Below are positions 16,303 to 27,674 of a stretch of 64,000 nt of DNA, piece by piece. This DNA comes from Lachnospiraceae bacterium Zagget2 (lineage in GTDB: Bacteria > Bacillota > Clostridia > Lachnospirales > Lachnospiraceae): the NCBI GenBank assembly GCA_001941045.1, contig MSHD01000035.1:62001-126000 (forward strand). The letters run 5' to 3'. A program made the translations under genes and the position numbers. The stretch's first letter is position 1, and each line of letters starts with the position of its first letter. The notes below the pieces were generated by a model, which saw only the letters and a program-made list of their open reading frames with translations, made no database searches and was not told the origin of the DNA.

Positions 16303-17691
16303 CTACAACTCGCAGTTTTTGACTGTGCGCGGGAAGGGCTCTACGTCGCGGATATTTCCCATACCGGTCAGATACATGACGCAGCGCTCAAAACCGAGAC
16401 CAAAGCCTGCATGGCGCGTTGAGCCGTATTTGCGAAGATCGAGATAAAAGCGATAGCTGTCTTTGTCAAGACCGAGCTCATCCATCCTTCGCGTCAGCTT
16501 TTCCAGGTCATCCTCCCTCTGGCTGCCGCCGATAATCTCGCCGATGGCAGGCACGAGGCAGTCCATCGCGGCCACGGTCTTTCCATCGTCATTCTGCTTC
16601 ATATAGAAAGCCTTGATCTCCTTCGGATAGTCCGTCACAAAAACCGGGCGCTTAAATATCTGTTCCGTGAGAAAACGCTCATGTTCCGTCTGCAGGTCGC
16701 AGCCCCAGGAAACCTTGTAGTCAAACTGATCATTGTGCTTTTCCAGAATCTCGACGGCTTCCGTATAGGTCACGCGCCCGAACTCGGAATTCACCACATG
16801 ATTGAGTCGCTCAATGAGCCCCTTATCCACAAAGGAGTTGAAGAAGTTCATCTCCTCCGGTGCGTGCTCCAACACGTAGGAAATCACATATTTCAACATC
16901 TCCTCCGCCACGCACATGTCGTCATCAAGATCCGCAAATGCCATCTCCGGCTCAATCATCCAGAATTCCGCCGCATGGCGGGTCGTATTGGAATTCTCCG
17001 CACGGAAGGTCGGTCCGAAGGTGTAGACGTTGCGGAACGCCTGGGCAAAGGCCTCCACGTTGAGCTGACCGCTGACCGTCAGATTCGTCGGTTTGCCGAA
17101 GAAATCTTTCGAGTAGTCGACCTCTCCGTCCTCCGTCATGGGAGGATTCTTCAGATCCAGCGTCGTCACCTGAAACATCTCCCCGGCGCCCTCGCAGTCG
17201 CTCGCGGTGATCAGCGGCGTGTGCACATAGACAAAATCCCGTTCCTGAAAGAAGCGGTGAATCGCGTAGGCCGTGAGCGAACGCACGCGGAAGACCGCCT
17301 GGAAGGTATTCGTGCGTGGACGAAGATGCGTCATCGTACGCAGATACTCGAGCGTATGCCGTTTTTTCTGCAGCGGATAGTCCGGCGCGGAAGCTCCTTC
17401 CACCTCCACTTCCAGCGCCTGTATCTCAAAGGGCTGCTTCGCCTGCGGCGTCGCGACCAGTGTGCCGCGAACAATGACTGCCGCCCCGACATTCAGCTTT
17501 CCGATCTCTGCGAAGTTATCCATTGTGTCATGGTAGACCACCTGCAGGGTATCGAAGAAGGTGCCGTCGTGCAATACCAGAAAGCCAAAGCTTCTGGAGT
17601 CACGGATACTGCGCACCCAGCCGCCTACCGTAACCTCTTTGTCCAGATATGTGTCCGTATTCTTGTACAGTTCTCTGACTGTCGTGAGTTC
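16303..17691 (-). CDS. asnS: Asparaginyl-tRNA synthetase
   Basis: A 462-residue class IIb synthetase that charges tRNA-Asn. An N-terminal OB-fold anticodon domain ([19 protein letters not shown]) is followed by the catalytic core with motif 2 around [21 protein letters not shown] and motif 3 at [14 protein letters not shown] begin at the ATG at 17691 ([14 protein letters not shown]): AAGGGG lies 9 bases upstream and the length fits the family, while a start 14 residues earlier overlaps guaB and has no ribosome site. It is 34 bases downstream of guaB and is followed by the CsoR-type gene. Confidence 0.96.
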   Translation of the reverse strand, partial: ELTTVRELYKNTDTYLDKEVTVGGWVRSIRDSRSFGFLVLHDGTFFDTLQVVYHDTMDNFAEIGKLNVGAAVIVRGTLVATPQAKQPFEIQALEVEVEGASAPDYPLQKKRHTLEYLRTMTHLRPRTNTFQAVFRVRSLTAYAIHRFFQERDFVYVHTPLITASDCEGAGEMFQVTTLDLKNPPMTEDGEVDYSKDFFGKPTNLTVSGQLNVEAFAQAFRNVYTFGPTFRAENSNTTRHAAEFWMIEPEMAFADLDDDMCVAEEMLKYVISYVLEHAPEEMNFFNSFVDKGLIERLNHVVNSEFGRVTYTEAVEILEKHNDQFDYKVSWGCDLQTEHERFLTEQIFKRPVFVTDYPKEIKAFYMKQNDDGKTVAAMDCLVPAIGEIIGGSQREDDLEKLTRRMDELGLDKDSYRFYLDLRKYGSTRHAGFGLGFERCVMYLTGMGNIRDVEPFPRTVKNCEL

Positions 17692-17725
17692 CATTTCCTC
17701 TATCCCCTTTTCGCCTTCCGCGCTC

Positions 17726-19183
<1,458 letters not shown>

Positions 19184-19232
19184 TTATGCCTCTCTTTCTG
19201 TAAGTATGTCCTGTGTCCTGGTGTTTTAGACA

Positions 19233-19261
19233 AGTCTAACAAAACAGGGTTTTAATGTCAA
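19233..19261 (-). promoter_or_regulatory. Promoter of guaB
   Basis: Minus-strand TTGACA (19256-19261), 17 bases, TAGACT (19233-19238). The start codon of guaB is 52 bases downstream. Confidence 0.75.
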
Positions 19262-19283
19262 TGAAAATAAAAAAGAGACGCGA

Positions 19284-19430
19284 CATGCAAACGGCCTTGC
19301 ATAAAAATTACTCCGACGTGCAAACATCCCCGCACTGCTTTCGCAGTGCGGGGATGTTGGGCTTCGCCCTATGCAGCCCTCGACATCATCTGCCCTCTGC
19401 AAGCAAGCTTGCTCGGTCAGATGATATCTC
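19284..19430 (-). repeat. Cluster of inverted repeats between groEL and guaB
   Basis: Four inverted repeats lie close together. In minus-strand order: a long imperfect hairpin (about 19389-19427) with arms containing ATCATCTG and a core GCAAGC/GCTTGC; a small GGGC/GCCC stem (about 19359-19369); a perfect 16-base-pair stem at 19323-19358 capped by GAAA, a GNRA-type loop only when read on the minus strand; and ATGCAA/TTGCAT (about 19284-19301). The T-runs TTTTT and TTTTTT lie after the third and fourth. The cluster probably includes the groESL terminator, but its size exceeds that role. Confidence 0.65.
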
Positions 19431-19453
19431 GGTCTGCGCACGTCTCATTGATA

Positions 19454-21420
<1,967 letters not shown>

Positions 21421-21423
21421 TTA

Positions 21424-21450
21424 TTAGCACTCGCTCTTGTTGAGTGCTAA
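21424..21450 (-). promoter_or_regulatory. CIRCE operator (HrcA binding site)
   Basis: Perfect inverted repeat TTAGCACTC - 9 bases - GAGTGCTAA. It lies between the promoter and groES, in the 5' leader. CIRCE is the known binding site of the HrcA heat-shock repressor; hrcA itself is not in the window. Confidence 0.96.
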
Positions 21451-21462
21451 CTTCTGGAACAT

Positions 21463-21491
21463 ATATTAGTACAGTTCCCTGAAATTGTCAA
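21463..21491 (-). promoter_or_regulatory. Promoter of groESL
   Basis: Minus-strand TTGACA (21486-21491), 17 bases, TAATAT (21463-21468). The CIRCE begins 12 bases downstream of the -10, so repressor binding would cover the start site. Confidence 0.88.
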
Positions 21492-21519
21492 TGGGTATTT
21501 TTCAGAATTTCGAAAAAAT

Positions 21520-22311
21520 TTATATTTTTTTTGCGGAGTTCTTTTGCTCGATTTTCCCGAGTTCCTCGAAAACAGAATCGTTCAGCACCTTGATCTTCGT
21601 GCCCTTCATACCCGAGGAGCGCGACTCAATCACACCAGCGCTCTCAAACTTGCGCAGCGCGTTGACAATCACCGAGCGGGTGATACCGGCTTCATCCGCG
21701 ATACGGCTTGCGACGAGCGTACACTCGTTGCCCTTCATCTCTCGGAAAATCAGAATGATGGCCTCCAGCTCCGTCACGGAGAGCGTGCTGATCGCCGACT
21801 GGACAATGTGTTGTTTGCGAATCTCCTCCTCTCTTTCCTCGTGGACGGAGCGCATCATCTCCAGTCCGACCACTGTCGTCCCGTACTCGCTTAAGATAAT
21901 ATCGTCAATGTCATAGTCGCTCTCATATTTGTACAGAAACAGAGTCCCCAGGCGTTCCCCAGCGATGATGATCGGCGTCACGAGCGCGTGACAATGGCGT
22001 ATATTTTCCACCATGAAACCGAGCGTCTGGAGATTGACATTCTCCTTCGTAGACAAAATCCCGAGCAGCCTCTCATTCAGCAGCGGGTCAATCATGCCGC
22101 CCACCTGATCCACAATCAGCTCATGAATCTCTTCAACGCCCTTACAGCTGCTGATCCCAAGCACCTTTCCCTTCCTGCTGATCACCAGCACATTGGACTT
22201 CAGGATATCCGACAGTACACTGCAGATATCGTTGAACACCACTTTGCCGGAGCTGTTGTTGTGCAGGAGCTTGTTGATCTTTCTCGTTTTGTCTAATAAT
22301 TGTACACTCAT
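21520..22311 (-). CDS. codY: GTP- and branched-chain-amino-acid-sensing repressor CodY
   Basis: A 263-residue global regulator. The N-terminal GAF domain senses isoleucine/valine and the C-terminal winged helix-turn-helix contains ASRIADEAGITRSVIVNAL followed by RKFESAGVIESRSSGMKGTKIKV, almost invariant in CodY. I start at the ATG at 22311 (MSVQLLDKTRKINKLL) with GGGAG 9 bases upstream; the frame is open further but has no ribosome site and would exceed the family length of about 259. It ends the comM-dprA-topA-codY unit, an order common in Firmicutes. The ilv/leu genes 6 kb away are typical targets of CodY in other species. Confidence 0.96.
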   Translation of the reverse strand: MSVQLLDKTRKINKLLHNNSSGKVVFNDICSVLSDILKSNVLVISRKGKVLGISSCKGVEEIHELIVDQVGGMIDPLLNERLLGILSTKENVNLQTLGFMVENIRHCHALVTPIIIAGERLGTLFLYKYESDYDIDDIILSEYGTTVVGLEMMRSVHEEREEEIRKQHIVQSAISTLSVTELEAIILIFREMKGNECTLVASRIADEAGITRSVIVNALRKFESAGVIESRSSGMKGTKIKVLNDSVFEELGKIEQKNSAKKI

Positions 22312-22391
22312 TCTTTGTTTCTCCCGATAATGCCTGGCTTTTCCCTGTACGCGGAAAAGTGCAGCTGCCCTGCGCATCCGCACTATGAATC

Positions 22392-24404
22392 TTAGCACAC
22401 TTTTCCGTGAAATTCAATTTGATTTTTCGAATTTTCAGACGGTTTTTTCCATGAAATAAAGTCACAGTCCGGATAGCCCTCACAGCTGTAAAATTTTCTG
22501 CCCTTCGAGGAACGTCTCAGCACGATCTCCTTCCCGCACTTGGGGCAGGCCACGCCGATCTTTTCGAGATAGGGCTTTGTGTTCCGGCACTCCGGAAAGC
22601 CCGGGCATGCGAGGAACTTACCATGGGGGCCGTACTTGATCACCATATTGCGCCCGCACTGCTCACAGATCTCATCCGAGACCTCGTCGCGCACCTGCAC
22701 CTTCTCGAGATCCTTCTCTGCCGCCTTCACCGCTTCATCAAGATCCGGATAGAAATTGGAGACGACCGTCTTCCAACCGACCTTTCCCTCTTCGACCATG
22801 TCGAGCAGCGACTCTACATTTGCCGTGAAATCAGGCTCCACAATACTCGGGAAGGCCTGCTTCATCATATTGTTGACCACCTCGCCGAGTTCGGTCAGGT
22901 AGAGATTCCTTCCCTCCTTTGACACATAGCGGCGGGAAATGATCGTCGTGATCGTCGGCGCATAGGTGCTGGGGCGCCCGATACCGAGCTCTTCCAGCGT
23001 CTTCACCAGCGCCGCCTCCGTATAGTGCGCCGGTGGCTGTGTGAAATGCTGCCTGTCGTCGAGCTTTTCAAGCTCAAGATGCGAATCCCTGCTCAGATTC
23101 TTCAGCAGGCGGATATTCACGCCTTTCTCCTCCTCATCCTGCGCATAGACCGACAGAAATCCGTCAAAAGCAACTGCAGAAGCCGCAACCGTGAAGCGAT
23201 AACCGCCGCCGTCGATCTTTACCGCCATCGTCTGATAGCGTGCATCCGCCATGCGGCTCGCTGTAAAGCGTTTCCAGATGAGCTGGTAGAGTCGGAACTG
23301 ATCGCGGGAGAGGAACTCCTTCAGAGAAGCCGGCGTGCGCCGGATATCGGTGGGGCGGATCGCCTCATGGGCGTCCTGTATCCGCTTTCCGCTGCTCTTC
23401 TTCTCCTCGCCTGCACGCACGTAAGATTCCCCGTACTGATCGGAAATGTATTCCCTCGCCGAGCGATCGGCCTCCTCGGCAACGCGCGTGGAATCCGTAC
23501 GCAGGTAGGTGATGATACCCACCGTATCCCGCGAACCGAGGTCGACGCCCTCATAGAGCTGCTGCGCCAGGCGCATCGTCTTCGAGGTGGAAAAATTCAG
23601 CACCTTCGACGCCTCCTGCTGCAGCGTGCTGGTCGTGAAAGGAAGCGGCGCTTTCTTCGAGCGCTCTCCCTTTTTCACATCCGATACCGAAAACATGGCG
23701 TCCTTAAGAGCCTCCAGTACCTGATCCATCTCCTCGCGGGAACTGATCGTGCGCTTTTCCTCCGTAGTTCCGTAAAACTTCGCCGTCAGGGGCTTCTTCT
23801 CCCCTTCCACACGGAAATCCACATCCAGACTCCAGTATTCCTCCGGGACGAAGGCCGCGATCTCCTCCTCCCGGTCCGCAATGATACGCAGTGTCACCGA
23901 CTGTACCCTGCCGGCGCTTAGTCCTCGCTTCACCTTCGCCCAGAGAATCGGACTGATCCGATAACCGACCATGCGGTCAATCATACGGCGCGCCTGCTGA
24001 GCGTCCACCAGATCCATGTCGATCTCCCGTGCATTTTTGAGCGACTCCTTTACTGCGCTCTTTGTGATCTCATTGAAGGAGATACGGTACATTTTCTTTT
24101 CATCCAGGGCAAGCGCCTTCGACAGGTGCCAGGAGATCGCCTCCCCCTCGCGATCCGGGTCGGTCGCAAGATAGACTTTATCCGCCTTCTTCGCCTCCTT
24201 GCGGAGCTTTGCAAGAATCTCCCCCTTTCCCCGAATCGTAATGTATTTGGGCTCATAGTCGTGTTCAACGTCAATTCCGAACTGACTCTTGGGGAAATCC
24301 CGTACATGCCCGTTTGAGGCCATGACCTCGTACTTCGGCCCCAGAAATTTTTTAATTGTCTTCACCTTTGCAGGTGACTCCACGATCACCAGATTCTTCG
24401 CCAT
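22392..24404 (-). CDS. topA: DNA topoisomerase I
   Basis: A 670-residue type IA topoisomerase that relaxes negative supercoils. The Toprim domain begins LVIVESPAKVKTIKKFLG and carries DPDRE (82-86); the nicking tyrosine is Tyr300 in ITYLRTDST. Two C-terminal four-cysteine zinc ribbons follow (CEQCGRNM...CPGFPEC and CPKCGKEI...CEGYPDC). Its first 53 bases overlap the end of dprA, so its ribosome site would be inside dprA; only a weak AAGGACGG about 18 bases upstream is visible, suggesting translational coupling. Confidence 0.97.
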   Translation of the reverse strand: MAKNLVIVESPAKVKTIKKFLGPKYEVMASNGHVRDFPKSQFGIDVEHDYEPKYITIRGKGEILAKLRKEAKKADKVYLATDPDREGEAISWHLSKALALDEKKMYRISFNEITKSAVKESLKNAREIDMDLVDAQQARRMIDRMVGYRISPILWAKVKRGLSAGRVQSVTLRIIADREEEIAAFVPEEYWSLDVDFRVEGEKKPLTAKFYGTTEEKRTISSREEMDQVLEALKDAMFSVSDVKKGERSKKAPLPFTTSTLQQEASKVLNFSTSKTMRLAQQLYEGVDLGSRDTVGIITYLRTDSTRVAEEADRSAREYISDQYGESYVRAGEEKKSSGKRIQDAHEAIRPTDIRRTPASLKEFLSRDQFRLYQLIWKRFTASRMADARYQTMAVKIDGGGYRFTVAASAVAFDGFLSVYAQDEEEKGVNIRLLKNLSRDSHLELEKLDDRQHFTQPPAHYTEAALVKTLEELGIGRPSTYAPTITTIISRRYVSKEGRNLYLTELGEVVNNMMKQAFPSIVEPDFTANVESLLDMVEEGKVGWKTVVSNFYPDLDEAVKAAEKDLEKVQVRDEVSDEICEQCGRNMVIKYGPHGKFLACPGFPECRNTKPYLEKIGVACPKCGKEIVLRRSSKGRKFYSCEGYPDCDFISWKKPSENSKNQIEFHGKVC

Positions 24405-25326
24405 CTGTAAATTTTAAATCCGTCCTTACATAATGATTTTTCTGAACTTCCCGAATACAGCCCTTCAGTTCCAGGCCCATCAGAACCGTGAGCGTTTTCG
24501 AAACGGAAAAACCGGTCCCACGGACCAGCTCTTCCAAAGACACGGGCTGTAAACGTAACCAACTATACACGATATTTTCGTCATTGGCAAGTAAAACTTT
24601 CTTAGTGTTTTTGTAAAATGTGTCCTTATTTTCCGAAATTCCAAGCGCTCCCAGCACCTCCGCAGGGCTCGATGCGAGGCCGGCGCCCTGCCGGATCAGG
24701 TTCAGACAGCCGCGGCTGAGGTCATCCGAAACGCGTCCCGGTACGGCGAAGACCTCTTTTCCCTGCTCGAGCGCGAGGTCCGCGGTGATAAGAGAACCGC
24801 TCTTCGCGCGCGCCTCGACCACCAGCACCAGGTCTGAGAGCGCGCTGATAATGCGGTTCCGCAGCGGAAAATGATAAGCCAGCGGCGGACTGCCCGGCTC
24901 CAGCTCCGAGAGAACACCTCCGCGCGCGATCAGCGACTCATAGAGCTTCCTGTGCCCGGACGGATAACATACATCCACGCCGCAGCCAAGTACTGCAAAG
25001 GTATCCCCGCCCGCCTCCAGCGCCCCCTGATGCGCCATACCGTCAATGCCCCATGCCATGCCGCTGATAATCTGCACACCCGCCGCTGCAAGCTCCGACG
25101 CGAACCATCTCGCCGTCTGATCACCGAACGGGCTCGAATCCCGCGCGCCGACGATCGCCACGCTCGGACGCGCCGGGTCCGGCAGCCGTCCCAGAAGCCA
25201 GAGACCTTTCGGCATCCCGCTGTAATTTTTCAGAATTTCCGGATAGCGCACATCATCCCGGGCGATATATTGTATGTCTTTTCCCCTTTTTTCAATCATA
25301 TTTCTTCTATTATAAAGTGTCGCCAT
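24352..25326 (-). CDS. dprA: DNA-processing protein DprA/Smf
   Basis: A 324-residue protein of the DprA family, which loads RecA on incoming single-stranded DNA during transformation. The Rossmann core reads VAIVGARDSSPFGDQTARW, then ISGMAWGIDGMAHQGAL and PLRNRIISALSDLVLVVEA. A C-terminal winged-helix-like region (LEELVRGTGFSVSKTLTVLMGLELKG, split here by positions about 275-300) completes it. The ATG has GGGAGGTG 9 bases upstream within the end of comM. Its last 53 bases overlap topA in another frame. Confidence 0.94.
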   Translation of the reverse strand: MATLYNRRNMIEKRGKDIQYIARDDVRYPEILKNYSGMPKGLWLLGRLPDPARPSVAIVGARDSSPFGDQTARWFASELAAAGVQIISGMAWGIDGMAHQGALEAGGDTFAVLGCGVDVCYPSGHRKLYESLIARGGVLSELEPGSPPLAYHFPLRNRIISALSDLVLVVEARAKSGSLITADLALEQGKEVFAVPGRVSDDLSRGCLNLIRQGAGLASSPAEVLGALGISENKDTFYKNTKKVLLANDENIVYSWLRLQPVSLEELVRGTGFSVSKTLTVLMGLELKGCIREVQKNHYVRTDLKFTDGEESGDRGVTCKGEDN

Positions 25327-25328
25327 CT

Positions 25329-26870
25329 TCAGGACACCTCCCAGAAACGCTGATCGATCGAACGATAGCCGATCGCCTCCAGAAGATGCGCATCCCGGAT
25401 GCGCTTCTCTCCATCCAGATCCGCAATCGTGCGGGCGACCTTGATGATCCGGTGATAAGCTCTCGCGCTCAGGCTCATCTTTTCAAAAGCGCGTTCCATA
25501 ATCCGGCGCTCCTCACTGCCGAGCGGGCAAAACCGACGGATCACCGAAGCACGAAGGTGCGCATTAAACTGCCAGGGACAATCCCTGTAACGCTCACTCT
25601 GCATCCGCTGCGCCGCCTCCACACGCCCACGGATTTCCGCCGACGACTCATTCTCCGTCTGGCTCGAAAGATCGCGGTACTCGACCCGCGGAATCTCCAC
25701 ACAGATATCGATGCGGTCAAGCAGGGGCCGGGAAATTTTTCGAAGATAACGGTTCACCTCTCCCGGCTGACAATGGCAGCGGCTGCGATCCGGGTAGAAA
25801 CCGCACTTGCAGGGGTTCATCGCGGCCACAAGCTGAAAATGTGCCGGGAAAGTGTACTTCATCTCCGTGCGGCTGATCGTGACGGAGCCATCCTCCATAG
25901 GCTGGCGCAGCACCTCCAGTGCATTGCGGGAAAATTCCGGCAGCTCGTCCAGGAAGAGCACGCCGCGCGTGGCAAGGCTGATCTCGCCCGGCTGCACTTT
26001 TCTGCCCCCGCCGGCCAGTGCTCCTGCAGAGACCGTGTGGTGCGGCGAGCGGAACGGGCGCGCTGTCACGAGGCCCTCCGCGCCGGTCATAAGACCGCAG
26101 GCACTGTACACCTCTGAAATCTCCAGACTCTCCTCCAGCGTCAGCCGCGGCAGGATCGTCGGCATCCGGCGCGCAATCATCGTCTTTCCGGAACCAGGAC
26201 TGCCCACCATCAGAAAATTATGCATTCCCGCAGCCGCGATCTCCGCCGCGCGGCGCACTGAGAGCTGTCCGTTCACCTCCCGGAAGTCCTCCCCGGTATC
26301 CCGGATCTCGTCCGGATTCCAAAGACGCGTTTTTTCCGCACGCCGCAGGCAGGTTCCCGGGGAGAGCAGGCATTCCAGCAGCTCCCCTATATTTTCAATC
26401 CCGACAACCGGAATTCCGCCGACCGCGGCCCCCTCGCCCGCATTTTCACGCGGCACCATGCAGAGACGACAGCCTTTTTCCTTCGCGAGCAGCACCGTCT
26501 GCAGAACGCCGCCGACCGGCCGCACCTGCCCATTCAGGCTGATCTCCCCGACGATCATCACGCCTTCGGCATACTCCGCCGGGAAGACGCCCAGCGCTGA
26601 GAGCAGCGCTGCCGCTACCGGCAGATCAAAGCGCGTCCCTTCCTTCCGGATGCTGGCCGGTGAGAGATTAACTGTCACCTTTTTGGGCGGAAACGTGATC
26701 CCCGTATTTTTCAGCGCGGTTCGCACACGGTCAGAAGCCTCCCGCACTTCCTGTGCGAGATCACCGACCATGCAGAACTGTGGTAAGCCATCGCAGATAT
26801 CCGCCTCGACCTGTACCAGGCGCGCCTCCACGCCGAGCACAGCTGCGGACAAAATCATGCTGAACATCAT
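25329..26870 (-). CDS. ComM/YifB family Mg-chelatase-like AAA+ ATPase
   Basis: A 513-residue AAA+ protein. The N-terminal Lon-protease-like fold spans about 1-170, the ATPase has Walker A GSPGSGKT (223-230) and Walker B region VLFLDELPEF, and a zinc-type cysteine pair region CKCGFYPDRSRCHC follows. ComM in Haemophilus and Vibrio is a branch-migration helicase for recombination of transforming DNA. The ATG at 26870 has GGAGG four bases upstream; longer forms of the frame lack a site. It heads comM-dprA-topA-codY, three bases before dprA. Confidence 0.93.
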   Translation of the reverse strand: MMFSMILSAAVLGVEARLVQVEADICDGLPQFCMVGDLAQEVREASDRVRTALKNTGITFPPKKVTVNLSPASIRKEGTRFDLPVAAALLSALGVFPAEYAEGVMIVGEISLNGQVRPVGGVLQTVLLAKEKGCRLCMVPRENAGEGAAVGGIPVVGIENIGELLECLLSPGTCLRRAEKTRLWNPDEIRDTGEDFREVNGQLSVRRAAEIAAAGMHNFLMVGSPGSGKTMIARRMPTILPRLTLEESLEISEVYSACGLMTGAEGLVTARPFRSPHHTVSAGALAGGGRKVQPGEISLATRGVLFLDELPEFSRNALEVLRQPMEDGSVTISRTEMKYTFPAHFQLVAAMNPCKCGFYPDRSRCHCQPGEVNRYLRKISRPLLDRIDICVEIPRVEYRDLSSQTENESSAEIRGRVEAAQRMQSERYRDCPWQFNAHLRASVIRRFCPLGSEERRIMERAFEKMSLSARAYHRIIKVARTIADLDGEKRIRDAHLLEAIGYRSIDQRFWEVS

Positions 26871-26937
26871 TTTTCCTCCGTAAACTTTTGTATTCGGGAA
26901 AATGCTGCGATATGCATTACAGATTTTAGATGTTGCA

Positions 26938-26966
26938 AGTATAACACATCTTTTTTGGAAACTCAA
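26938..26966 (-). promoter_or_regulatory. Promoter of comM-dprA-topA-codY
   Basis: Minus-strand TTGAGT (26961-26966), 17 bases, TATACT (26938-26943). The -35 overlaps the stop codon of sigK. The 5' leader to comM is about 60 bases. Confidence 0.62.
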
Positions 26967-27586
26967 TCCCGAAAATATTCGCGCAGATGGTTCAGCGCAT
27001 TTTTCTCAATACGGCTGATGTAGGACCTGGAAATGCCCATCTGCTCCGCGATCTCCCGCTGTGTGTACTCCTTTCCCCGGTACAGCCCGTAGCGCATGAT
27101 CAGCACCTGGCGCTCCCTCTCAGAGAGTGCATTTTCCAGCAGACGATAGATCTTCAGCGTGTCGTCCCGAAGGCCGATCTGGTCGAAAGCCGCCGGCTCT
27201 CCGCTTTCCAGCACCTCCAGGAGCCGTATTTCATTTCCCTCCTTATCAACCCCGATCGGCTCATAGTAGGAGGCCTCCCGCAGATGCTTTTTCCTGGCCC
27301 GCAGATACATCAGAACCTCATTTTCCACGCAGCGGGCTGCATACGTGGCCAGCTTTCCCGCTCTTTCCGGGTCGAAGGTATCCACCGCCTTGATCAGCCC
27401 GATTGTCCCGATCGAGATCAGCTCCTCCATATCTTCGTCACATGAATGGTATTTCTTCACGACGTGCGCCACAAGCCGCAGATTGTACTCAATCAGAATC
27501 CGTCGTGCCTTTTCGTCGCCCTCCCGCAGCTTCCCCAGATAATATGTTTCCTCCTCTGCCGTAAGCGGTTTCGGAAAAGTTTTCAA
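26963..27586 (-). CDS. sigK: RNA polymerase sporulation sigma factor sigma-K
   Basis: A 207-residue sigma-70-family factor of the sigma-E/K group, acting late in the mother cell. It begins LKTFPKPLTAEEETYYL, has the core-binding NLRLVAHVVKKY, the typical IGVDKEGNEIRLLEVL loop and region 4 KEYTQREIAEQMGISRSYISRIEKNAL. No pro-sequence is obvious. The best start is TTG at 27586 with GAGGTG 7 bases upstream; the frame stays open upstream to about 27715 but that part overlaps serA and looks non-coding. The gene is continuous, without a skin-type insertion as found in Bacillus subtilis. Confidence 0.9.
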   Translation of the reverse strand: MKTFPKPLTAEEETYYLGKLREGDEKARRILIEYNLRLVAHVVKKYHSCDEDMEELISIGTIGLIKAVDTFDPERAGKLATYAARCVENEVLMYLRARKKHLREASYYEPIGVDKEGNEIRLLEVLESGEPAAFDQIGLRDDTLKIYRLLENALSERERQVLIMRYGLYRGKEYTQREIAEQMGISRSYISRIEKNALNHLREYFRD

Positions 27587-27615
27587 AAAAAGACACCTCA
27601 GCGCGGATTTATTAC

Positions 27616-27645
27616 ATTTTATGAAAAAATCCGCCGGAAGTGCCT
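27616..27645 (-). promoter_or_regulatory. Possible sporulation promoter of sigK
   Basis: Minus-strand CATAAAAT (27616-27623) matches the CATAnnnT -10 shared by sigma-E and sigma-K, and an AC-containing element lies about 16 bases upstream. Weak evidence, given only as a candidate for autoregulation. Confidence 0.3.
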
Positions 27646-27674
27646 TTCCATATTTTATTCTGCTGTTGTCTCTC

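Noticed and set aside
21495-21509. CodY-box-like sequence upstream of the groESL promoter
   Set aside because: ATTTTTCAGAATTTC differs from the CodY consensus at about four positions and lies in AT-rich sequence at the end of codY; too weak to call.
22427-22441. AATTTTCAGA near the end of topA
   Set aside because: Only the left half of a CodY box matches and it lies inside the topA coding region.
25317-26883. Open frames on the plus strand opposite comM
   Set aside because: No domain or ribosome site; the minus-strand comM explains the region fully.
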